Shown: positions 22,326 through 29,321 of the stretch, piece by piece
Layout of the letters: the number at the start of each line of letters is the position of its first letter
How positions within the stretch are numbered: the stretch's first letter is position 1
DNA from: a virus
IMG/VR virus record: IMGVR_UViG_3300034105_001782
Span: 1-29,321 of that record
Reading direction: 5' to 3' (one strand)
DNA length: 29,321 nt
The notes under the pieces: generated by a model
The model's database searches: none
Told to the model about the DNA's origin: nothing
Seen by the model: the letters and a program-made list of their open reading frames with translations, nothing else
Program-made: the position numbers and the translations under genes

Positions 22326-24545
22326 ATGAAACAGTATAGACAATTCCTAAAGGAAATGCCTTCCAAAACAATTGTATTTGCTTTTGGCAGATTTTCTCCT
22401 CCTACCACGGGTCATGGGCTACTTATTAAAGTAGTTAAAAAGTTTGCATCTAGTAATAAAGCAGATTATGTAATATATGCTTCTAGAACTCAAGATAAAA
22501 AGAAAAACCCATTATCGGTGGATAAAAAGATTCATTATTTGAATCTAATGTTTCCACACACCAATTTCAAACCTGCAACTGATACAGAGCGCACACCTAT
22601 AGAGGTTGCGAAAGCATTAAACTCTAAATATAAAAATCTTGTCATGATTGCAGGTTCTGATCGGGTTGGTGCTTTTGAAAAATTACTTAACCAATACAAT
22701 GGTATAGAATATAATTATGATTCTATTCAAGTAATTTCAGCCGGTGAAAGAGATCCAGATGCTGATGATGCTTCTGGTATGTCTGGTACTAAGATGAGAT
22801 CGGCAGCTTCTGAAGGTGATTACCAAATCTTTAAAAAGGGTTTACCCTCTACATTACGTGATATTGATGGTAAACTATTAATGAATGATGTTAGACAAGG
22901 AATGGGTCTTGATATCATTAAAGAACAATTTAAACTAAATGTTGATGAACTTAGAGAAAGATATTATAATAAAGAAATATTCAACATTGGTGATATTGTA
23001 GAATCAAATAACGAACCATTTGAGATATTAGACAGAGGTAGTAATTATCTTGTTGTTGTAAATTCAATTGGTGAAACTAGTAAAAAATGGATACAGGACG
23101 TAGTAATGTCAGAACAAACTTTATTTGAAGATATTCAACCTGGAGATGTACCTTCTGAAATTACATTCAAAGGTTATACAACTAAAAATCTTCATCATTC
23201 AGAAGATGCTATTAGAGCATTTGTACAAACTATAAAAATATCCGGTGATCACGATCCAATATCTGTTTTAAATGCATTGAAAGCAACAGATATCTACATG
23301 GGTATTAATGATAGGCATTTAGAACAAGGAAAAGTTCCGGATGAACAAGAATTGAATCAATGGGAAGATGCACATATAAAAGCAAAAATAGCTTTGGAAA
23401 GAAATGGAGATTTCCTACACCATTTAGATTATTGGCATATGCATGGAACTGAAATAGAACTTATGATAAATCAATTTAGAGCATCAACGGCAAATGGTAT
23501 GACTGAAGAATTAACAGACAAAACTCTTAAAACTAATGATAAACTTAAAGTTGCTAGAATGATTGCAACTATTTTAGGATTTGATGATGCTGAGAAATCA
23601 AGTAATGCTGAAACATTGGTAAATAATGCTTTACGTAAAACTAAAACTTTAAATAAAGATTCATTAAAAATTGTTTCCAAAATGTTAAAACTTGCAGATG
23701 AAGTTGGTATTAACTATGATAAGAAATCAATTAAAAATATCTCAAAAAGTAATTTAACTGAAGAACAATTTCAGTTAGCTACTGAAAGGGCAGAACGTTA
23801 TGGAAGACGCTTTCCAAACCCTATTGATAATTTTTGGATTAATGAAGTTAAAATTAATAAAACAATTAAATCTTTACCAAAGGATGATGCTGAAAAGATT
23901 GAAAATCTTGCAGCAACTGGACATGCAACTTTAAGTACTAAACGGCATGGAGTTGATCAATCTGAACTTACACATGTAGGAGCAAATTTAACTCCTGGTC
24001 CTAGAGGTACAGATACTATTGATAGAATGAAAGTCAGGTATATGAAGGAAGAAGAATTAGAATTAGATGAAGATTTTGATCTCACTGAAGAAGAAATTGA
24101 TGAAATAATAGATTCGCTTTCAGAAGAAGATATATTTGAGGCATATGATGATGATGAATTTATTATTATTGATGAAGAAGGCAATGAAGTAGAAATTCAA
24201 GTTCCTGTAAGTGAAGAAGCTCTTATGGAAGTTCTTTCTAAAATGGAAAGAATGAAAGCAAGACTTAGAATGGCAAAATATACACCTAAGTTAACTGCAA
24301 AACGTAAAATTGCTATGCGGACTCATTCAGATTCTAAAAAAATAAATAAAAGAGCTAGAAAATTAGCTGTTGGTCTTATCAAGAAAAAGTTGTTAAAAGG
24401 TAGAGATCCAGCTTCATTATCTACATCTGAAAGAGAAAGAATTGAACGTGTAATTGAGAAAAGAAAACCAATTATAAATCGTTTAGCTATGAAACTTACT
24501 TCAAAAGTTCGTAAAACAGAAAAAGATAGATTATCACATCACTAG
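22326..24545 (+). CDS. Cytidylyltransferase-like domain fused to a packaged-protein-type basic tail
   Basis: A 739-residue fusion. Residues 1-10, MKQYRQFLKE, are capsid-targeting-like. Residues 14-190 form a nucleotidyltransferase of the cytidylyl/NMN-adenylyl class: FGRFSPPTTGHGLL (20-33) carries the T/HxGH motif, and GMSGTKMRS (151-159) replaces the ISSTxxR loop. A beta domain follows (about 215-265), then helical modules. A very acidic tract (about 575-630, EEELELDEDFDLTEEEIDEI) is followed by a strongly basic C-terminus (from about 640, with RKLAVGLIKKKLLKGRD), resembling DNA-binding tails of other phage head proteins. The acidic ELxxDE sites could be cut by the prohead protease, releasing pieces. 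If NAD-related, it would pair with the ADP-ribosyltransferase, but its substrate is unknown. A TATAAATA late promoter lies upstream. Confidence 0.78.
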   Translation: MKQYRQFLKEMPSKTIVFAFGRFSPPTTGHGLLIKVVKKFASSNKADYVIYASRTQDKKKNPLSVDKKIHYLNLMFPHTNFKPATDTERTPIEVAKALNSKYKNLVMIAGSDRVGAFEKLLNQYNGIEYNYDSIQVISAGERDPDADDASGMSGTKMRSAASEGDYQIFKKGLPSTLRDIDGKLLMNDVRQGMGLDIIKEQFKLNVDELRERYYNKEIFNIGDIVESNNEPFEILDRGSNYLVVVNSIGETSKKWIQDVVMSEQTLFEDIQPGDVPSEITFKGYTTKNLHHSEDAIRAFVQTIKISGDHDPISVLNALKATDIYMGINDRHLEQGKVPDEQELNQWEDAHIKAKIALERNGDFLHHLDYWHMHGTEIELMINQFRASTANGMTEELTDKTLKTNDKLKVARMIATILGFDDAEKSSNAETLVNNALRKTKTLNKDSLKIVSKMLKLADEVGINYDKKSIKNISKSNLTEEQFQLATERAERYGRRFPNPIDNFWINEVKINKTIKSLPKDDAEKIENLAATGHATLSTKRHGVDQSELTHVGANLTPGPRGTDTIDRMKVRYMKEEELELDEDFDLTEEEIDEIIDSLSEEDIFEAYDDDEFIIIDEEGNEVEIQVPVSEEALMEVLSKMERMKARLRMAKYTPKLTAKRKIAMRTHSDSKKINKRARKLAVGLIKKKLLKGRDPASLSTSERERIERVIEKRKPIINRLAMKLTSKVRKTEKDRLSHH

Positions 24546-24554
24546 GAAATAAAA

Positions 24555-24992
24555 ATGAATGAATTATCCGCGGCATTGAAAATTGCCTTAGCAAACACTT
24601 TTGTAATGTATTTTAAGAGTCATTCATATCATTGGAATATTGAAGGACCTAACTTTAATGATTACCATGGTTATTTTGGTGGATTATATGAAGAATTACA
24701 TAGTGCAGTAGATCCTATAGCAGAACATATTCGTGCTATTGATCAATACGCACCTGTAGGTCTTTCTGATCTTTATGATGCTAAAACGGTTTCAGATGAC
24801 TCTTCAATAGTAGTATTAACAAAACAAATGTTTTTAAATCTTATTGAGGCTAATGATTTAGTAATCGAAAGTTTAAATAGAGCATTTGATCTTGCAACAT
24901 ACGCAAAAAAACAAGGTTTATGTAACTTCTTAGCAGATCGTTTAGATGTTCATGCTGCACATGCTTGGCAATTAAAATCATTAAGTAAGTAA
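24555..24992 (+). CDS. Dps/ferritin-like protein
   Basis: A 145-residue four-helix protein. YHWNIEGPNFNDYHGYFGGLYEEL (25-48) and VDPIAEHIRAID (52-63) are the Dps signature. The ferroxidase ligands of Listeria Dps map to H26, H38, D53 and E57 here, but the Asp at the fifth position is Gly42, so iron oxidation may be weakened. Dps shells bind and shield DNA and store iron. In this late block, it may be packaged or may protect DNA during lysis. There is no targeting peptide (MNELSAALK). It is followed after one base by a 57-residue gene with such a peptide, so the two may act together. The SD is AGGAAA. Confidence 0.85.
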   Translation: MNELSAALKIALANTFVMYFKSHSYHWNIEGPNFNDYHGYFGGLYEELHSAVDPIAEHIRAIDQYAPVGLSDLYDAKTVSDDSSIVVLTKQMFLNLIEANDLVIESLNRAFDLATYAKKQGLCNFLADRLDVHAAHAWQLKSLSK

Positions 24993-24993
24993 T

Positions 24994-25167
24994 ATGAAGA
25001 CTTATAAAGAGTTGCTTGAAGATATTGCAACATCTGATATTAACGTTAAAAAATGGGTAGATAATAACGGGATTACTCGTACTAGAAAAGTTCATCCACG
25101 TATGGTTGATTTTAAAAATAGCAAATCTGGCGGTGAACCCAGTCAGAATGGCGAACCAAAAAGGTAA
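24994..25167 (+). CDS. 57-residue protein with T4-like capsid-targeting peptide
   Basis: A small gene between the Dps-like gene and the 458-residue gene, one base after the Dps stop. The first ten residues, MKTYKELLED, are the closest match in the window to the T4 internal-protein signal MKTYQEFIAE. The remaining residues are basic in the middle (KKW, RTRKVHPR) and polar at the end (SGGEPSQNGEPKR), with no fold recognised. It looks like a small internal head protein. Standard length cut-offs would miss it. No SD is obvious, so translation may be coupled to Dps (TAATATG). Confidence 0.75.
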   Translation: MKTYKELLEDIATSDINVKKWVDNNGITRTRKVHPRMVDFKNSKSGGEPSQNGEPKR

Positions 25168-25173
25168 TAATAG

Positions 25174-26550
25174 ATGAAAAGTTATAAAGAATTAAATGAG
25201 TCATTAGCAGATGAATTGATGAAAATGAAAGGTGCAAAACCTCGTGGTTCAGTAACTGATCAAAAAGCTGCAAGAGACGCTGTAATTGCTAAAAGAAAAG
25301 AAACTAATCCTAATCCGCCGGCGCTTGGAACTTCAAGTGACAAGTATAAGTTAGGAGGTTATGATAAAAAGTCTAATCGTTCTTATAGTGAAGAAGTTGA
25401 ATTAGAAGAAGGTAAAATTCCAGTAAACCATGCGCACGATGCAGTTGGTTCAGTATTAGGGCAATCTGCAGCAGTTAAATTTACATCTAATCTTAAAGCA
25501 GGAACTACTAAACACACTACTTGGAAAGATATCAATTCCGCTTTAGTAAAGCAAGGTGAACAAACTCATCATATTGCTAAGATTGCAGCTAAATTGAAAC
25601 CTGCTCAATACAATGAAGAAATTGAAGAGTTGGATGAAGTTTCTATGTCAACATTAGATAGTTATCGCAAGAAAGCGTTTGCAGAACCAGGATTCAACAG
25701 ACAAGCTGGTAGAAAACTTGCTTATGATAAATCAAGTTCACACGGTGATTCTAAGGTTAAGTCTTCTGAAGAAATTGATGTAGCAAAATCTCAAATCAAA
25801 GATTTAATTAAACCTGAACATCATTCAAAGTATCCTATATCTAAAATTACCAGTATGACCCATGGACGTAAAATTTATAGAGACGCAAGTGCTGCTGGTC
25901 ATCTTAAAGAAGAAGTTGAATTGGATGAAAAAGAATTAACAGATACAGACGTAAAACAAAAAGAAAAAGTCGTAAAGGGTATGAAGAAAAATCTTCAATC
26001 TTTCAAAGATAAGTATGGTGAAAGAGCAAAAGGTGTTATGCATGCAACTGCTACCAATATTGCAAAAAAGATGCCCGATGTTAAAGAAGAAGTTGAAGAG
26101 TTAGAAGAAGGCAACTTCGAAAAGAATATGGATATCATAAAATCAGGTAAATTACCACCACACATTCAAGCAATACTTGATAAACGTGGAGCAAAAGGTA
26201 ATGATGCTATTATGGCAAAAGGTAGAGTAGAAAAATTAAAAAGCATGAAAGAAATGCTTGATGAAGCAAGAGCAAAGAAAGAACCTATGGAAGTTTACCA
26301 TACTGGTTACTCTGCTGCACTTCAACACGCTGAAAAACATCTAAACAAACAAGGTTATGAAATTCATCCTGATGATTGGCAAGAACATATTAGTCATGGT
26401 CCATCTAAACCATCTGATGGCAAAACTGTTAAACTGCATGTACCATTACATAAAGATGGTGTAAAATCTAAAAAAGTAGCACATATTCAAGTTTATAACC
26501 GAGGTAATACAATACCAAAGAATAATGAACTGAATATGTATGTAAACTAA
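25174..26550 (+). CDS. Internal head polyprotein-like protein with repeated protease-site motifs
   Basis: A 458-residue protein starting MKSYKELNE|S, a capsid-targeting-like peptide. Four acidic spacers, EEVELEE|G (73-80), EEIEELDE|V (148-156), KEEVELDE|K (246-253) and EEVEELEE|G (306-313), separate basic, lysine-rich modules of about 60-145 residues. The (L/I)-x-E ends resemble sites of the T4 gp21 prohead protease, so the precursor may be cut into several DNA-associated peptides inside the head. One module starts with STLDSYRKKA; the last ends with a compact YHTGYSAALQHAEKHL...HIQVYNRG domain. No catalytic motif is seen. No long intergenic region precedes it, so it is probably transcribed with the Dps unit. 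Confidence 0.72.
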   Translation: MKSYKELNESLADELMKMKGAKPRGSVTDQKAARDAVIAKRKETNPNPPALGTSSDKYKLGGYDKKSNRSYSEEVELEEGKIPVNHAHDAVGSVLGQSAAVKFTSNLKAGTTKHTTWKDINSALVKQGEQTHHIAKIAAKLKPAQYNEEIEELDEVSMSTLDSYRKKAFAEPGFNRQAGRKLAYDKSSSHGDSKVKSSEEIDVAKSQIKDLIKPEHHSKYPISKITSMTHGRKIYRDASAAGHLKEEVELDEKELTDTDVKQKEKVVKGMKKNLQSFKDKYGERAKGVMHATATNIAKKMPDVKEEVEELEEGNFEKNMDIIKSGKLPPHIQAILDKRGAKGNDAIMAKGRVEKLKSMKEMLDEARAKKEPMEVYHTGYSAALQHAEKHLNKQGYEIHPDDWQEHISHGPSKPSDGKTVKLHVPLHKDGVKSKKVAHIQVYNRGNTIPKNNELNMYVN

Positions 26551-26554
26551 TCAT

Positions 26555-26562
26555 TATAAATA
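26555..26562 (+). promoter_or_regulatory. T4-type late promoter
   Basis: A perfect TATAAATA just after the preceding stop, 30 bases before the ATG at 26592, the same spacing as the box at 22288. Confidence 0.7.
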
Positions 26563-26591
26563 ACTAATAAACTTAAAATAAGGAATAAAAA

Positions 26592-27386
26592 ATGTCACTT
26601 TGGGGAAATAGAGATTCATTCTCAATTACAGGTACAAGCGTTAGTGTAGTAAATGGTTCACCTACTGTTACTAGCAATGGTGTTACACCAACTACTTTTT
26701 TAACAGACTTTGAAGAAGGTGATACAATTGTTATTGCCACAGTTAAATATAAAATTTTTAAAGTTGATTCATCCACTGTATTAACTTTAGTTGTCAATTA
26801 TGCTGGTTCTACTGCTACTGTGGTAAATGCAAACCTTAAAGGAGCAGATATTCCTAAGTATATTCATCAACAAGATTTACAATATGTATTTTTCTTAGAT
26901 CAAACAGAAGCTCAACAAGAAGAAAATATAGTTAAAGGTTTAAATGAACCAGGTTGGTGGTTTTACAAAACATATACTGATGCTCAAGGTCAAGTTCGTA
27001 ATAAAGCAGAACACTTGGTTGCATTTTCTGTATTACCTGCTGTATCAAGTGATGCTGCTGATGATGCTACCGTTGTTGATGGTACTATCACTATTACTTC
27101 ACAGGGTTCTAATAGAACTATTGTTGCAGGATTACCAACAACATTTGTAGTTGCTGCTACATTAGTTGGTGGAACTACTTTGGCATATAAATGGCAAACC
27201 GCTACAGATGCTTTCCCAACTTATGCTGATTTAAGTAATTCAGGAGTATTCTCCGGTGTAACTTTAGCAACATTATCAATTAGTGATGTCACAGGATATG
27301 ATGGTTATAGATTCCGATGTGTACTTAGTTCAGCTGGTTGCACAAGCAAAACATCTACACCTAAAACATTGACTGTTACTGCATAA
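26592..27386 (+). CDS. Virion protein with Ig-like C-terminal domain
   Basis: A 264-residue protein. The N-terminal part (MSLWGNRDSF, then beta strands) and the central GLNEPGWWFYKTYTDAQG are a form I know from small structural proteins of marine T4-like phages. Residues about 165-264 are an Ig-like beta-sandwich: LAYKWQTATDAF, then a Cys in YRFRCVLSSAGCTSK, ending TPKTLTVTA. Surface Ig domains on phage capsids and tails bind weakly to carbohydrates or mucus. It has its own late promoter and a strong terminator, so it is a single-gene transcript, fitting high-level virion expression. The SD is AAGGA. Confidence 0.75.
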   Translation: MSLWGNRDSFSITGTSVSVVNGSPTVTSNGVTPTTFLTDFEEGDTIVIATVKYKIFKVDSSTVLTLVVNYAGSTATVVNANLKGADIPKYIHQQDLQYVFFLDQTEAQQEENIVKGLNEPGWWFYKTYTDAQGQVRNKAEHLVAFSVLPAVSSDAADDATVVDGTITITSQGSNRTIVAGLPTTFVVAATLVGGTTLAYKWQTATDAFPTYADLSNSGVFSGVTLATLSISDVTGYDGYRFRCVLSSAGCTSKTSTPKTLTVTA

Positions 27387-27394
27387 TTAATATT

Positions 27395-27416
27395 GGGGAG
27401 TTAAGGCTCCCCTTTT
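27395..27416 (+). terminator. Strong intrinsic terminator
   Basis: GGGGAG (27395-27400), loop TTAAGG, CTCCCC (27407-27412), then TTTT. A six-bp pure GC-rich stem in AT-rich DNA, nine bases after the virion gene stop. Confidence 0.85.
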
Positions 27417-27419
27417 ATT

Positions 27420-27800
27420 ATGATTGAAATATTAAATAAAGATAATTTTATACTTTATTGTATGAAACATTATGATAATCCTCAATGTACTTCCATAAAG
27501 GAATTTGAAGAGGATTTGAATAGGGTTTTATATATTCAGAAATTATTGACAAGATATATTAATAATAAAGATGAATTAAGAGAACGATTGATATTAAACC
27601 ATTTTATCGTTCTCTTTAATTTATTTAATGATGCTACAGTAAATATATTGTTTTATAAAATAGATAACGAATATTGGAATATATTGGTTACATTCCTAAT
27701 TTATTTAAATAGGATGCCGGATACATTACCTCAATATGGTATTATCGCATCTGATTATTTACTTGATGATTATATTGTTTCAAACTTAAGGAAAATTTAA
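27420..27800 (+). CDS. Conserved phage protein of unknown function (DUF7207-like)
   Basis: A 126-residue mostly helical protein. LTRYINNKDELRERLILNHFIVLFNLF (38-64) is a pattern found in a small protein family of T4-like phages, where it lies near virion and lysis genes. There is no signal peptide, membrane helix or catalytic motif. The ATG starts directly behind the terminator's T-run, so it must depend on read-through or on a promoter I could not identify. Its stop shares one base with the next ATG. The family name is from memory. Confidence 0.65.
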   Translation: MIEILNKDNFILYCMKHYDNPQCTSIKEFEEDLNRVLYIQKLLTRYINNKDELRERLILNHFIVLFNLFNDATVNILFYKIDNEYWNILVTFLIYLNRMPDTLPQYGIIASDYLLDDYIVSNLRKI

Positions 27801-28342
27801 TGTCACGCATAGTTGATAATCTTATAGCTTTTAGAGTCCTCTCGATGCTTGTTAAACCATTTCCTGAAACAGAAGCATTCAAGTTTGGTATAATTGATAA
27901 AGCAGGTAAAAAAATAAGAGATCCTAAAACTGAAGAAGAAAAGGATTCTTACGATTACCTAAGTCGATTGACATTCAATATGAAAAAATTGATAAATAAA
28001 CTTCCTGGCGGAGATACTAAATTAAAAAATATAGTAGCTGCCTTGTTTTTAATCAAAGAACAATGGAATTCTAAATCTGAATTAGAGACTATTTCAGAAC
28101 ATGAGTTACAAAGAATTATAAACCTTAATGTTGTTCTTGCAGAAGAAACATTACAGGTAAAGATGTTTGAAGATGGCGCTATTGTAGGTCAAGGGCAGGT
28201 TGTTGCTTCTACAGAACCAACTAATAAAACAACCGGTTTAGTATCAACACAAGAACCAGTTATTAGAAAGAAAAGACCTCCTATTGTAAAAAGGCAATCA
28301 ATGAAACAAATTGCTGTTGACATTAATCAAAAAACACTATGA
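27800..28342 (+). CDS. Conserved phage protein of unknown function
   Basis: A 180-residue protein. The front two thirds (VDNLIAFRVLSMLVKPFPET, FKFGIIDKAGKKIRD, YLSRLTFNMKKLINKLPGGD, LKNIVAALFLIKE) match a protein family I have seen in many T4-like genomes near virion genes; function is not established. The last 45 residues are Thr/Pro/Lys-rich and probably flexible. There is no membrane helix. AAGGA precedes the start, and the stop overlaps the spanin start (ATGA), placing it in the same message as the lysis genes. Confidence 0.7.
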   Translation: MSRIVDNLIAFRVLSMLVKPFPETEAFKFGIIDKAGKKIRDPKTEEEKDSYDYLSRLTFNMKKLINKLPGGDTKLKNIVAALFLIKEQWNSKSELETISEHELQRIINLNVVLAEETLQVKMFEDGAIVGQGQVVASTEPTNKTTGLVSTQEPVIRKKRPPIVKRQSMKQIAVDINQKTL

Positions 28343-28932
28343 TGTTCTTATTAAACTTCCTACCAGATTGGATATTTTATGCGTTAGCTTTTGCTGGTGG
28401 AGTAGGTACAATTTTAGTTATGGTATTTGGTGGTTTAATATCTTTACCGTATAAATTAGGATTACAGATTTTATCTGCATTTCTATTAGTTGTAGGTATA
28501 TTCTTTATTGGTGGTATGTCTAATGAAGCAGAATGGCAATTAAAAGTCAAACAGATGGAAGCAGAAATTGCTAAGAAAGAACTTGAGGCAGAAAAGATTA
28601 GTCATGAAGTTGTAACTAAATATGTTGATAGAGTTAAAATTGTTGAAGGAAAAACCCATGAAATTATTAAGAAAGTACCAATTTATATTACCAAAGAATC
28701 TGATGATAAGTGTACTATTAATAATGGGTTTGTCAGCCTGCACAACTCTGGTGCCAGTCAAACAAAAGTTCCCAACACCTCCAGAGATATTAATGAAGGA
28801 GCCTCCGATGTTAAACTCTCTGAGGTAGCAATAACAATTAGTAAAAATTACGGAACGTACTATCAAGTAGCAGAACAATTAAAATCATTACAAGAATGGA
28901 TTAGAAATCAAAAGGAATTGAGTGATGGTTAA
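28339..28932 (+). CDS. Inner-membrane spanin candidate (Rz-like)
   Basis: A 197-residue protein with two hydrophobic stretches near the N-terminus (about residues 4-33 and 38-59), a charged coiled coil (about 65-105, QLKVKQMEAEIAKKELEAE) and a periplasmic-type tail containing CTINNGFVSLHNSGA and YYQVAEQLKSLQEWI, all of which fit phage Rz-type inner spanins. Together with the outer spanin it would fuse the inner and outer membranes at the last step of lysis of a Gram-negative host. Rz proteins usually have one N-terminal membrane helix, so two is a variant. A complete lipoprotein gene lies inside it in another frame, the hallmark of Rz/Rz1. The stop overlaps the next gene by 8 bases. Confidence 0.78.
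   Translation: MMFLLNFLPDWIFYALAFAGGVGTILVMVFGGLISLPYKLGLQILSAFLLVVGIFFIGGMSNEAEWQLKVKQMEAEIAKKELEAEKISHEVVTKYVDRVKIVEGKTHEIIKKVPIYITKESDDKCTINNGFVSLHNSGASQTKVPNTSRDINEGASDVKLSEVAITISKNYGTYYQVAEQLKSLQEWIRNQKELSDG
28658..28828 (+). CDS. Outer-membrane spanin lipoprotein (Rz1-like), embedded in the Rz gene
   Basis: A 56-residue gene entirely inside the inner-spanin gene in another frame. The start at 28658 has GAAGGA eight bases before it; the upstream ATG at 28622 lacks this. A basic N-region (MKLLRKYQF) and hydrophobic LMISVLLIMG lead to a lipobox LSAC with Cys28. After signal peptidase II cleavage, a 29-residue mature lipoprotein remains, with proline pairs (FPTPPEILMKEPP), as in lambda Rz1. 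It would sit in the outer membrane and bind the periplasmic end of the Rz-like protein. Confidence 0.83.
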   Translation: MKLLRKYQFILPKNLMISVLLIMGLSACTTLVPVKQKFPTPPEILMKEPPMLNSLR

Positions 28933-29321
28933 TGAACTAAAAACAGAAGTAGCAGTTCTGCAATCAGTAGTTTATAAAATAGATTCTGCCGTAGCTGAAA
29001 TAGCAAAATCTTCTACCGAAGTGACAAGATTATTAGCAGTACATGATTCACGTATAGGTAATTTAGAGTTTGGTAGTAGAGAAACTTCAACAGATGTTCG
29101 TGAATTGTATAAGAAAATGAATGAAAATACAAAGGAAATAGTTGAAAAACTAGAAGATATGGAAGAACGAATAGAACTCAAATTAAAAGAGCATTCTGAT
29201 AAATCCATCGCCCAACATAAATCTATCTCTGATAGGTTATCAATACTAGAAAACTGGAAATGGATGGTAGTAGGTAGTGCAGTAGCAGTAGGTTTTCTAA
29301 TTAAACAGTTTGATATATTCA
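28925..29321 (+). CDS. Membrane-anchored coiled-coil protein, cut by the right edge
   Basis: The frame is open to the end of the window (132 residues seen). It begins MVNELKTEVAVLQ, runs as a long charged coiled coil with LAVHDSRIGNLE and RELYKKMNENTKEIVEKLEDMEER, and ends with WKWMVVGSAVAVGFLI, a single C-terminal membrane helix. This layout resembles XhlA-type/holin-associated proteins and a small family of phage membrane proteins next to lysis genes. The ATG overlaps the spanin stop (ATGGTTAA). It probably acts in lysis, possibly as a holin partner; no stronger claim is possible without the C-terminus. Confidence 0.65.
   Translation, partial: MVNELKTEVAVLQSVVYKIDSAVAEIAKSSTEVTRLLAVHDSRIGNLEFGSRETSTDVRELYKKMNENTKEIVEKLEDMEERIELKLKEHSDKSIAQHKSISDRLSILENWKWMVVGSAVAVGFLIKQFDIF

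Noticed and set aside
28622-28657. Earlier start for the outer spanin
   Set aside because: It lacks an SD and would put twelve residues before the signal peptide; the 28658 start has GAAGGA and a normal lipoprotein signal.
28540-28878. 112-residue minus-strand frame
   Set aside because: It is antisense to both spanin genes; F/N-rich sequence from complementing a coiled coil, no family resemblance.
1-29321. tRNA genes, CRISPR arrays, insertion sequences, attachment sites
   Set aside because: No cloverleaf-like sequence, regular repeat-spacer array, transposase or terminal inverted repeats were seen on reading; a tRNAscan run would settle the tRNA question.

Overview
The window is a piece of a tailed-phage genome of the T4-like superfamily (a contractile-tail myovirus), AT-rich, with almost every gene on the + strand and many start/stop overlaps. 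The evidence is the gp43 DNA polymerase, the UvsX - gp40-like - gp41 order, T4-type late promoters (TATAAATA), a set of proteins starting with a T4-like capsid-targeting peptide, and marine-type virion proteins. An embedded Rz/Rz1-type spanin pair with a lipobox, Shine-Dalgarno starts and sigma70-like promoters point to a Gram-negative host. The host species cannot be read from the sequence.

Layout. 1-7506: replication and recombination (end of a DexA-like exonuclease, DNA polymerase, a 2OG-Fe(II) oxygenase, UvsX, gp40-like protein, gp41 helicase). The helicase is broken inside its Walker A loop by an atypical split intein: a 16-residue N-intein ends the first half, a 124-residue C-intein starts the second, and an HNH endonuclease gene lies on the minus strand between them. 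7544-15668: nucleotide metabolism and probable DNA base hypermodification (MazG-like pyrophosphohydrolase, AEP-like primase, PD-(D/E)xK protein, DUF1599/Nmad1-like protein, dCMP-hydroxymethylase/thymidylate-synthase-like enzyme, dCMP deaminase, myo-inositol-phosphate synthase, an HNH gene with I-TevI-like expression control, HAD phosphatase, an HhH protein resembling the thymine-pyrophosphorylase/ADDT clade, and an SGNH-like protein). 15693-26550: late virion genes, several encoding enzymes that begin with a capsid-targeting-like peptide (two nucleotidyltransferases, an ADP-ribosyltransferase, a cytidylyltransferase fusion, a 57-residue peptide and a polyprotein-like protein), plus two fibre-like structural proteins and a Dps-like protein. 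26592-29321: Ig-domain virion protein, terminator, two conserved phage proteins, spanins, and a truncated membrane coiled-coil protein.

How they may work together. The deaminase and hydroxymethylase would supply a 5-hydroxymethyl pyrimidine; the HhH and SGNH-like proteins would elaborate it in DNA. Both end in L(D/E)xFF, like the DNA polymerase, which suggests shared docking on the sliding clamp. The inositol-phosphate synthase sits inside this cluster, so an inositol-derived base decoration is a testable idea. The late block suggests enzymes packaged in the capsid and injected with the DNA, like T4 Alt and internal proteins.

Regulation is visible: a recurrent TTTACA-N16-TGNTATAATAGAT promoter type, late TATAAATA boxes, a hairpin masking the start of the second HNH gene with a late promoter in its loop, and a strong terminator after the Ig-domain gene. 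No tRNA, CRISPR array or insertion sequence was seen, and no gene-free stretch exceeds 300 bases.
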